The position numbers and the translations under genes are program-made. Source: an uncultured Lentisphaeria bacterium (GTDB lineage: Bacteria; Verrucomicrobiota; Lentisphaeria; Victivallales; UBA1829). Taken from it: a stretch of DNA of 64,000 nt. Below, piece by piece: positions 53,201-59,629 of this stretch; within the stretch, counting starts at the first letter, position 1, and the number at the start of each line of letters is the position of its first letter. Location: contig CAJKAR010000005.1 of NCBI GenBank assembly GCA_905197955.1, positions 99,404 to 163,403 on the forward strand, read 5' to 3'. Below the pieces are notes generated by a model. It was not told the origin of the DNA. It did no database searches and saw only the letters and a list, made by a program, of their open reading frames with translations.

Positions 53201-53667
53201 GCTCCGCTGACGGTTCCATATTGTCTTATATAGCGGAATTTGGAAAGCGGGATCGTAATCCGTGTCCAGCAGCCGACTGGAGCATATTGAAAATGCGCTT
53301 GAAAACATTCCCGTCCTTTTCCGGCAGGATCGTGTTCGGAAATCTCGATCACCGCCGGGGGAGAACCGGAGATCCGCTTGATGAAAAAAGAGAGACTCCT
53401 GGTTAAATCTTCCACCCCTTTCCCGTCACAGTAGGATGCCCCCTGAAAAGCCGTACACGCCGGAAATGTGATCTTAATGGCCCGATCTCCCTGAGCAGGA
53501 GATGAGTCCCATGCCCATTCCGGACGGCGTGACTTTGCATCGCTCCAAAGTCCCCAGAACTTCGGCCATCTGGTCGATTCCGGATATTGTTCAAAATCAC
53601 AAAATGTTTCGCTTCCGCAAACAGTAAGCGCAGCCAGGCAGAGAGAGAAAAAAGAGATCGTTTTCAT
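50215..53667 (-). CDS. Large secreted glycoside hydrolase-like protein (clan GH-A) with C-terminal CBM9-like domain
   Basis: A 1150-residue exported protein (signal MKTISFFSLCLAALTVCGS). Two beta-sandwich carbohydrate-binding-like regions lie at about 20-190 and 205-355. The TIM-barrel part (about 465-800) has LELDNEVDWNYR with the probable acid/base Glu (about 573) and MAIGELGWS with the probable nucleophile (about 687). The last ~165 residues (FFAWDHEYFYLFAEVVDD, GDVIQFSFDTR, YRAAIPWKSLG) are a CBM9-like domain. Family and substrate are not assignable by eye. It is preceded by a prepilin-like gene (1 base apart), with a LacI regulator upstream. It converges with the 49302 gene. Confidence 0.75.
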   Translation of the reverse strand: MKTISFFSLCLAALTVCGSETFCDFEQYPESTRWPKFWGLWSDAKSRRPEWAWDSSPAQGDRAIKITFPACTAFQGASYCDGKGVEDLTRSLSFFIKRISGSPPAVIEISEHDPAGKGRECFQAHFQYAPVGCWTRITIPLSKFRYIRQYGTVSGANQKLDPRKKISIALVRFGKHREESSIAIDALSWTKDDTPEKPPVPQSTFFSPNRLDGDPDFETGVKEWIPWNLAEPEPLWIQGEGALGSHHSMQVRGVCVNKYKCGIVQAGKAYVLSFYAKGEKGDSLNVTMLSPAGAWHRLCSRTFRLVPEWRRYSIAIPEQKSVAPFYSILLTAPHPSRKVLIDAIQLEEGKRVGPFSPPALCQLSASTEEPGEIVKSGTIPTMKIRFHTSDPKQLKMPLVFDFSCGDFRKSWKAESVSSAKWEISCDFAAVPGYYPGEIRVSDADGHLLIAQKAPFVEAPSFQSRGDFFGIQTSMGTVPAEALKRIGVARIRFNMDTWAALEPDGPRKLRQGNVLAEKYNRMGFELLGTLLSTFRPPSWALRKGSRLPSAEAIGNYIRSQAASKAEDLCLELDNEVDWNYRKHAGATMRQAIDIYAELLNAAYPIVQKQGHCFAFNSTGSKEFSTGIFEKAGKSFDLYAVHPYCSPRVLAEDGRDCSTPENGGFLNVMKETEALIKKYGNRHSMAIGELGWSLGDSLDYDSLYAHRHAAYLARLFILSRTFPAKWLIWYVLMNAPESGRFDYGIWRNQSGPRPLPAVAAFAQAAYEFQSIRGLAETILDGDIRLIQWKTPDSAHFALWNTDAEAKPVEFHIPEAERIVSVYGTPLKGKVFSLTENPVYLSCRISQADSLKKQILQSIRNRIPLSLIPGLVRSDRLRLLVRNNQIAPWEGRIRTGGGEKTLRLAPKETKTVLLDLKTDFPLDRQNSLRVDLIRPGTAPIQTSITLPPLIPIGKRQFKDWKTFEFQKEEKVILLSQREHVLPPDPSVPWDGPEDLSAKLFFAWDHEYFYLFAEVVDDVHSNTFQGGDIWQGDVIQFSFDTRNDALPAAGYDHNDYEFGLALGKKPYCWYSPSGKKGMDETLRTKMNRSGNLTTYRAAIPWKSLGMSPAAGDVFGFALGIHDRDGNQSGYYLAFGRGVVGHKNPSLGKKLILKE

Positions 53668-53668
53668 T

Positions 53669-54460
53669 TTATGGAACCCTGATCAACTGGTTGTGCCCGT
53701 TATACGAACGGATATATTGATGGAATGGAATCCCCTGAACATGCCCGTCTGCAAAGGAAGCATTCATTACAGTTCCGTTATTGTGGAGGAATATTGCGGG
53801 CATCCATCGCTGGGAACTGATATCGGTTGTTGTTCCTCTCAGAATATAGAACGGCTTGAAATCCCCGGCACTGGCGGCCGATTCTCCGATGATAATGACC
53901 GAGGATGGGGTTTTGACTCGGCTCAGATTATAAGTGCACCCGATTACTCCGGAGTAATTATTGATAGGATCTCCGGAATGCGGTTTGTAATTGATCCAGC
54001 CGTCAGGACGCTTCGATTCGGCGGTATAGATATAGTCGTTGTAGCCGTAACTGGTATAGAGTGTGTGATTTTCCTCTGTGAAATATCCGTTCATTTTGGG
54101 CGCCATCGGGCAAAGTACGATTGATTTTTTCCCGACGGGGAGGTCGTTGACATAATTTTTTGTCCCCGGATTCGGCAGATATTTATAAAAAAACAGCAGA
54201 GATGTCCAGAATAAGCGGTTTGCGGTCGGTGAACCTCCTCCGTTGTTGCCGACAATGGAAGGTGGACAGAAGTCTTGAAAATCTCCGGCATACATCCCGA
54301 ACATTTTTCCGATTGTCGATAAATTGTTTTTGCACTCGACCCCCTTTGCCGCTTTCCGTGCAGAGTGCAGGGCCGGAAGAAGAAGTCCAGCTAAAATTGC
54401 AATGATTGCAATTACAATTAAAAGTTCTATCAATGTGAAATATTTTCGTGATCTTTTCAT
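53669..54460 (-). CDS. Prepilin-like protein ahead of glycoside hydrolase
   Basis: A ~263-residue protein starting MKRSRKYFTLIELL, continuing IVIAIIAILAGLLLPALHSARKA, a standard prepilin N-terminus with Glu at +5. The C-terminus has HNNGTVMNASFADGHVQG, the H...DG motif with 11 rather than 9 intervening residues. The ATG at 54460 was preferred over an upstream in-frame ATG at 54508 because it places a short basic leader before the cleavage site and has AGGAACAGGAAG before it. The codons of the hydrophobic helix are strikingly AT-rich compared with the rest. One base separates it from the glycoside hydrolase, so both form an operon behind the palindrome at 54526-54550. Confidence 0.85.
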   Translation of the reverse strand: MKRSRKYFTLIELLIVIAIIAILAGLLLPALHSARKAAKGVECKNNLSTIGKMFGMYAGDFQDFCPPSIVGNNGGGSPTANRLFWTSLLFFYKYLPNPGTKNYVNDLPVGKKSIVLCPMAPKMNGYFTEENHTLYTSYGYNDYIYTAESKRPDGWINYKPHSGDPINNYSGVIGCTYNLSRVKTPSSVIIIGESAASAGDFKPFYILRGTTTDISSQRWMPAIFLHNNGTVMNASFADGHVQGIPFHQYIRSYNGHNQLIRVP

Positions 54461-54525
54461 TCTTCCTGTTCCTGATTTTATTTTCCTGATGTTGATTCTA
54501 CCGTCCATGTTTTATTCCTTATATT

Positions 54526-54550
54526 ATGCGTCAAAATCATATTGTCGCAT
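54526..54550. promoter_or_regulatory. Palindromic operator candidate upstream of the prepilin-hydrolase operon
   Basis: Arms ATGCGTCAA (54526-54534) and TTGTCGCAT (54542-54550) flank seven bases; eight of nine arm positions pair. On the minus strand it overlaps a plausible promoter (GCGACA, 17 bases, TAATAT). A dimeric regulator such as the neighbouring LacI protein would fit. The other DNA between 54461 and 54821 shows no gene. Confidence 0.6.
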
Positions 54551-54821
54551 TTCCTGCTGAGCCTTCCCGAAAAACATAAAAAATTGGAAACCCACTCCGC
54601 ACCTCCTTGTTCGGTATTGCGTGATGTTTTGTTTTTTTATTTTCAAACTTTGTTTTCTTCTGACAACCGCATCAGACTCCGCAAGAAGGTCCTGCATGAT
54701 TTTTCTTCCTGCTGCGCAAAATGTTAAGTTCTGAGCAGGTTCAGCATATCTTGTTCTTTGCAGAACGGGAATTCCGTTTTGTTTCTTTTCCCGTTAAAAA
54801 ATCTGGAGTCTGCATTTGCTT

Positions 54822-55817
54822 TTATGTTATATTGATCAATTCCGACGGGATGAATATTTTACAAGGCACATCATCAGGATCCGCAAATTTTTCCAGAATT
54901 CTGCGGGCAGCCTTATAACCAAGCAGATAGGCTCGATGCAGTACACATGGCAGCTGATTTTGGGATTCCGTGTGCGCATAGGAAACGATCAGGATATCTT
55001 CCGGCACGCGGATGCCATTGAAATTGAAAATGGAGCGAATCTGTACGGCACCTCCATGATGGCTGGTAATCAGAGCATCCGGCAAATCCTTGCGGGAGGC
55101 ATAAAGATACGCTGCCTTGATATGATCTTCTTTGTCCGTTGTATCCAGCAGCACAATATCCTCTTCCAGAATTCTGAGATTTTTCCGTTTCATCGCTTCC
55201 AGCCGGAATCCGTCAAGACGGTGAGCGAATGTACGCGACAGAATAAAACCGATCCGCCTTCTTCCCTGCGATTCGAGATAATCGCAGATCAGGTGTGCCG
55301 TTTCAAATTCATCTGGAGCGATTCTGTCGCAGCGTTCCCCTGCAGAAGAAGGCATTCCTCCCTGAGCAATCACATAGGGAATATTCTGTGATTCCAACTC
55401 GTCCAGAATCCTCTGATTTTCTACGGCACCCAGAAATATGAATCCGGAAATGGATTGTATTTTTTCCTGCGGAAGATTTAATGAATCCGCATTGCAGGAC
55501 TGAATAAGAAGCATAAAATTAACGCCATTTGCATTCAGAACCGTCTGAACTCCCTCTTGGACCTGAATATTGAAGTCCATTCCCAGAATATCTCTCTGTT
55601 CGGGCAGGGGACAGATTACCAGACAAACGGTCTTGCGGGAAACCTCTGCAACTGATGGAGGTTCATATCCGAGCTTTTTCATCGCAGCAACGACTTTCCG
55701 CAGTTTAGACTCCTTGATTCCCTGATAGTGATTCACTACACGGGAAACAGTACTTTGAGAAACACATGCTTCTCTTGCGATGTCATTCATCGTTATTTTT
55801 TTTCGTTCATTGGACAT
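54822..55817 (-). CDS. LacI family transcriptional regulator
   Basis: A 331-residue LacI/GalR protein. The N-terminal helix-turn-helix and hinge read ITMNDIAREACVSQSTVSRVVNHYQGIKESKLRKVVAAMKKLGYEP (about 8-53), and the rest is a periplasmic-binding-protein-like sensor domain (GFIFLGAVENQRIL, RRIGFILSRTFAHRLDGF, PDALITSHHGGAVQI, PEDILIVSYAHTES). The ligand is presumably a sugar released from the target glycan. GAGAGGA stands 7 bases before the ATG. It lies upstream of, and in the same direction as, the prepilin-hydrolase pair, with a palindrome between them, so local control is likely. Confidence 0.92.
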   Translation of the reverse strand: MSNERKKITMNDIAREACVSQSTVSRVVNHYQGIKESKLRKVVAAMKKLGYEPPSVAEVSRKTVCLVICPLPEQRDILGMDFNIQVQEGVQTVLNANGVNFMLLIQSCNADSLNLPQEKIQSISGFIFLGAVENQRILDELESQNIPYVIAQGGMPSSAGERCDRIAPDEFETAHLICDYLESQGRRRIGFILSRTFAHRLDGFRLEAMKRKNLRILEEDIVLLDTTDKEDHIKAAYLYASRKDLPDALITSHHGGAVQIRSIFNFNGIRVPEDILIVSYAHTESQNQLPCVLHRAYLLGYKAARRILEKFADPDDVPCKIFIPSELINIT

Positions 55818-55842
55818 GATCCATTCCTCTCATCTGTTATTA

Positions 55843-55870
55843 ATTATACAACATATTCAGAAAAAAACAA
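55843..55870 (-). promoter_or_regulatory. Promoter of the LacI gene
   Basis: Minus-strand TTGTTT (55870-55865), 16-base spacer, TATAAT (55848-55843), 25 bases before the start codon. Confidence 0.72.
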
Positions 55871-55882
55871 GACTGTGTAATT

Positions 55883-56118
55883 AAATATTCAAAAAATATT
55901 CAAAAATAAAGAGCCTGATGTCTCATCTTGAATTGAATGAGTTGTTTTATTTTTTTCTCCAGATTTTCGTCAATTTTCTCGAAAACCTAAGAGAAATTCA
56001 ATATATTTTCTTGCATCAGAATAGTTTCTGGCGGGAGATCGGTTGTTTTCTGCCTCATTGGAATTTCTTTTTTTTGAAGAATAAATACTTTTGAATATTT
56101 CTTTGAATAATATTCAAA
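55883..56118. repeat. Cluster of AATATTCAA / TTGAATATT words in a 635-base AT-rich intergenic region
   Basis: AATATTCAAAA occurs twice in tandem, 12 bases apart, at 55884 and 55896, and the inverse TTGAATATT near 56091. A perfect palindrome with 8-base arms (TTTGAATA, one base, TATTCAAA) lies at 56102-56118. The tandem copies sit just upstream of the LacI promoter. They look like regulator sites, either for the LacI protein or the hybrid regulator downstream. The region 55818-56452 otherwise has no convincing gene. Confidence 0.5.
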
Positions 56119-56368
56119 ATATGATTATTCCAGTATATAGAGAACAGTTGTGTTGCATGTTTTATACTTTTTGTTCTCTTTCTGTCCGAATAAATGTTAC
56201 GGTTTTATGCGAATTCGCGTGAGATCGGTGTGGTTCAGTTTCGAGCGTTGGATGTGTTGCTTTTTCTGCAGGAAGAAGTCCTTGAGTAAATTCTGGAAGA
56301 CATCAGAGAGAATGAAGCTGCCAATCTCCAATGAATATCTTTTTGCAAAAAACTTTTAATAAAAGGGG

Positions 56369-56396
56369 TTGTTTTTTCTGCTCTTTCTGCTATAAT
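56369..56396 (+). promoter_or_regulatory. Promoter of the GntR-type regulator operon
   Basis: TTGTTT (56369-56374), 16-base spacer, perfect TATAAT (56391-56396), about 57 bases before the start codon. Confidence 0.78.
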
Positions 56397-56411
56397 ATAT
56401 TACAGGAAATG

Positions 56412-56423
56412 TTTACAGGTAAA
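56412..56423. promoter_or_regulatory. Operator candidate for the GntR-type regulator
   Basis: TTTACAGGTAAA, perfect 5-base arms around a 2-base centre, lies just downstream of the predicted transcription start, a usual place for GntR-family autorepression. The half TACAGG also occurs at 56401. Confidence 0.5.
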
Positions 56424-56452
56424 AGTTTTTAGCTATCAAGGATTCTTTTTGT

Positions 56453-57508
56453 ATGCCGGAAGCTCCTTACAAACGAATTTACAAAATCTTGAAAACCGCT
56501 GTTCAGGAAAGAAAACTTCTGCCCGGAGTTATTCTTCCGGGAGAAATCTGTCTGGCGGAAAGTTACCAGGTCAGCCGCCCCACTGTGCGGAAAGCTCTTC
56601 AGATGCTTGCGGCGGAAGGATTTATGGAATGCCATCCAGGTGTTGGCTGGTCGGTTCTGTCCAGCGATCCTCCGCCTCGTTCGGAGCGCCGCCGGGAACT
56701 GGTGATTGGCACAGATCTGATTGAAGAAGACTGGGAAGGTGCTTTTTATTATCGTCCATTTCTGCGAGGGATGCGTCATGCGGCTGAGAATCTGCATTGC
56801 AGATTGCAGCTGATCCGCCTGGATCCGGAAAAAGGAATCACCCCGGGGCCAGTCGATGCCGCGGCTCTCACACGAACCAATCCCAAAGAATATTCCCGTT
56901 TGGCTCAGATCGCCGGAAGCGGAACCCCAGTCATTCTTCTGAACCGGATGCCGCCGCAGACGGAGCTTGCTTATCTTTCTGTTGATTATCGTGAGGAGGC
57001 CCGGCGCGCCGTAGAATATCTGATTCTGATCGGACATCGGAAAATTGCCGTGATTTCCGAAAATCCCAATTCGATGGCCTGCGCCGAACGGGCCGCTGGA
57101 TGGAGAATCGCGTTTCAGCAGAATCTTCTGACGATTCCGGAAGAGCTGAACTGGAAGGATATTTCCATTTCTGGACTGGAAGGTTTTTTGAAGAAGAATC
57201 GTCCTAGTGCTCTGTTTGTCACCAGCGGACGCTGTGTAGTTCCCGCATTGCTTGCAGCGGAACGAGCACGGATGCGCATTCCGGAGGATCTCTCTTTCTT
57301 CAGTTTTGATGATACCGGAGCGGCCTGTCTGACAGACAGCATGATCAGCTGCGTCAAAATGCCGCTGGAAACGATGGGCGAACAGGCTGTGGATTATCTT
57401 TGTCGGAGATGCGACAATCCCGCAGAACAGCCCATTGTGCGTAAAATTCTCTCTGCGACTCTTGCGATTAATGACAGCTGCCAAAGAGTGGAAGGTGAAA
57501 AGTCATGA
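56453..57508 (+). CDS. Hybrid regulator: GntR-type DNA-binding domain with LacI-type sugar sensor
   Basis: A 351-residue protein of AraR-like architecture. Residues ~1-70 are a GntR winged helix (YKRIYKILKTAVQERKLLPGVILPGE, CLAESYQVSRPTVRKALQMLAAEGFMECHPGVGW). Residues ~80-351 are a LacI-type periplasmic-binding sensor (AYLSVDYREEARRAVEYLILIGHRKIAVISE, PEDLSFFSFDDTG, ETMGEQAVDYL). The first gene of an operon with the MFS-prepilin fusion, the heparinase-like gene and a small secreted protein, which it likely controls in response to an imported sugar. Its stop overlaps the MFS start (ATGA). Promoter and operator candidates lie at 56369-56423. Confidence 0.9.
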   Translation: MPEAPYKRIYKILKTAVQERKLLPGVILPGEICLAESYQVSRPTVRKALQMLAAEGFMECHPGVGWSVLSSDPPPRSERRRELVIGTDLIEEDWEGAFYYRPFLRGMRHAAENLHCRLQLIRLDPEKGITPGPVDAAALTRTNPKEYSRLAQIAGSGTPVILLNRMPPQTELAYLSVDYREEARRAVEYLILIGHRKIAVISENPNSMACAERAAGWRIAFQQNLLTIPEELNWKDISISGLEGFLKKNRPSALFVTSGRCVVPALLAAERARMRIPEDLSFFSFDDTGAACLTDSMISCVKMPLETMGEQAVDYLCRRCDNPAEQPIVRKILSATLAINDSCQRVEGEKS

Positions 57509-59628
57509 CCGAACGCCAGAAGCTCTATGCCATCGGCACTCTTACTTATACATTCAGCACATTGTGCACGTTGTTTTTTCTGCTGCTGCTCGGAGATCTG
57601 GTCTGGTCGATGAAGGAGCGTTCCGTTGCACAGATCGTCCAACTGATGTTCAAGCGGCACGGAGCGTCAGACATGATCAACGGGCTGATGATGGTGTCTC
57701 TGCCGAATGCGCTCGGCCTGCTTCTCGGCCCCGTCATCAGTTACCGTTCGGATCATTGCCGGAGCCGCTGGGGACGACGGATTCCGTATCTTCTGTTTAC
57801 CACCCCGATTGCAGCTGGGGCAATGGCCGGCATGGCGTTCAGTCCGGCGATCGGAGAGGCTCTCGGCGCGCGATTTCCCTGTTCCGCGGACAGCATCACT
57901 CTTTGCTTCCTTGGTTTTTTCTGGGCGCTTTTTGAATTTGCAACGGTCATAGCAGGCGCTCTGTTCGGAGCTCTAATCAACGATGTTGTGCCTCATCGGT
58001 TTCTTGGGCGTTTCTACGGACTGTTCCGTATTATCAGTCTGATGGTTGGAATCGGATTCAACTATTATCTTTTCGGATTTGCGGAGGTCCATTACCGGAT
58101 TCTGTTTCTGACCATCGGAGCTCTGTATCTGGCTGGTTTTCTCATCATGTGTCTGAATGTGAAGGAGGGGGAATATCCGGAAGAAAGGACGGAGAATCGG
58201 AAAAGTTCATTGGCTGCGATTCGGAGCTATTTCCGGGAATGTTTTTCCAATCCCTACTATCTTCTAGTGTTTTTGATGCTGTTTTTCGCGGTCATGACGT
58301 TTGCGCCGGTAAATTCGTTCTGTATGTTCTATGCACAGAGCATGGATATTCCCATGAAAAGTTACGGGAGGTTTCTGGCGGTTACCTACTTTTTCTCTCT
58401 AGTGCTTGCATATGGTCTGGGGGCTCTGGCGGACCGTTTTCATCCGTTGCGGATTGGACTGGCGATGCTTGCTCTTTACGGAGCACTGGGGGTAATCGCC
58501 TTTTTCTGGATTCATGATGAGTTCAGTTTCGGGGTCTCATTCATTGCACACGGAGTGATTGCGGGGTCATATTTTACCGCGACGGCGTCGCTGACGCAGC
58601 GATTGTATCCGCAAGAGTCATTTGCGCAGTTTTCGTCCGCGGGAGGGCTCCTCTGCGGGCTTGGGTTGACATTATTGATGCCGATTACAGGACGTTTTCT
58701 TGACTGGATCGGTCATCAGTATCAATATGTCTACCTTCTGGGCTCGCTGTTCGCATTTGCGGGCTTGGGGACAGGCGGATTTGTTTATCGGCGCTTTGTC
58801 GAATTCGGAGGCCCTTTCGCTTACAAGGCCCCGCCTGGCGTCAGAACAGAAATTTTCACAACTCCAAAAGAAAGGATTCAGAATATGTGCAGAAAATTTA
58901 CATTATTGGAATTACTAATTGTGATTGCTATTATGGCAATTCTAGTATCATTGCTTCTTCCGGGACTGAATCGGGCAAGGGAAAACGCCCGGTCCGTGGC
59001 TTGCATCAACACGTTGAAGACCCTCGGCTTTGGGCTTGCCTCGTATACAAATGACAATAATGACTTTCTACCCCCGATGTGCTATTCCGGAAACGCGGGA
59101 GGAACTCCGTACTTCCATCAGAGTCTGATGGGAAACAATCCGCTGGATGGAACCTGGGGATACTGGCATCATGTGAAGGGAACTTATATATCCATCGCCG
59201 ATCTGAAATGTCCTTCGATGAACGGGAACTATCCGCTGAACGGGGAAAACGATTGGTGGATCTCCTACCCGCACTACGCGGCAAATTTCCATATTTTCTG
59301 TCAGACGGGGGATTCGCCTGGCGGGCTCAAGATCACAAGTCTTTCCTCTCCATCGAAAAAAATCCTGCTGATTGACAGCTGGAACAGTGCAGATGGAAAA
59401 GCGGATCGAACACGCGGATTTGTCCGTTTCCGTGCCGATTTGAAAAACTTCTCCACCGGCGGATGGGGATATCCGGCGGCGCGGCACAATCAGCTCTGCA
59501 ATGTGCTTCACGCGGCGGGGAACGTTTCCGGCTACCGTCTGCGCTCACCGGAGCTTCCGAACGAATCCTTTCCATTCAACAATGCGCTTCAGGAAAGCAA
59601 AAGCTATCTTTATCGAGAGGAACCGTAA
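57505..59628 (+). CDS. MFS (GPH-like) transporter fused in frame to a prepilin-like protein
   Basis: A 707-residue open frame. Residues 1-~445 are a 12-helix major facilitator sugar transporter: GLLLGPVISYRSDHCRSRWGRRIPYLL (the loop 2-3 motif), VIAGALFGALINDVVPHRFLGRFYG and a long mid loop near 225. Residues ~461-707 are a prepilin-like protein: MCRKFTLLELLIVIAIMAILVS, Glu at +5, and RHNQLCNVLHAAGNVSGY, where the expected H-X9-DG reads H-X9-AG. No stop separates the halves. An internal ATG at 58885 has its own AAAGGA ribosome binding site 8 bases upstream, so the prepilin part may be made separately. A prepilin leader is unlikely to be processed normally behind 12 helices, so either the stop was lost or the pilin part is made from the internal start. 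Confidence 0.85.
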   Translation: MTERQKLYAIGTLTYTFSTLCTLFFLLLLGDLVWSMKERSVAQIVQLMFKRHGASDMINGLMMVSLPNALGLLLGPVISYRSDHCRSRWGRRIPYLLFTTPIAAGAMAGMAFSPAIGEALGARFPCSADSITLCFLGFFWALFEFATVIAGALFGALINDVVPHRFLGRFYGLFRIISLMVGIGFNYYLFGFAEVHYRILFLTIGALYLAGFLIMCLNVKEGEYPEERTENRKSSLAAIRSYFRECFSNPYYLLVFLMLFFAVMTFAPVNSFCMFYAQSMDIPMKSYGRFLAVTYFFSLVLAYGLGALADRFHPLRIGLAMLALYGALGVIAFFWIHDEFSFGVSFIAHGVIAGSYFTATASLTQRLYPQESFAQFSSAGGLLCGLGLTLLMPITGRFLDWIGHQYQYVYLLGSLFAFAGLGTGGFVYRRFVEFGGPFAYKAPPGVRTEIFTTPKERIQNMCRKFTLLELLIVIAIMAILVSLLLPGLNRARENARSVACINTLKTLGFGLASYTNDNNDFLPPMCYSGNAGGTPYFHQSLMGNNPLDGTWGYWHHVKGTYISIADLKCPSMNGNYPLNGENDWWISYPHYAANFHIFCQTGDSPGGLKITSLSSPSKKILLIDSWNSADGKADRTRGFVRFRADLKNFSTGGWGYPAARHNQLCNVLHAAGNVSGYRLRSPELPNESFPFNNALQESKSYLYREEP
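58870..58887 (+). promoter_or_regulatory. Internal ribosome binding site and start codon for the prepilin half
   Basis: GAAAGGA (58870-58876), 8 bases, ATG (58885-58887), in frame with the MFS gene. The following 25 codons are strongly AT-rich (TTA, CTA, ATT), unlike the rest of the gene, which favours an open initiation region. Confidence 0.65.
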
Positions 59629-59629
59629 G

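Noticed and set aside
54764..54795. 8-bp inverted repeat AACGGGAA/TTCCCGTT downstream of the LacI gene
   Set aside because: No T tract follows on the minus strand, so not a convincing terminator; a regulatory use cannot be supported.
56150..56359. 69-codon open frame in the AT-rich region before the GntR-type regulator
   Set aside because: No ribosome binding site, Cys/Phe/Trp-rich translation with no family resemblance; likely chance.
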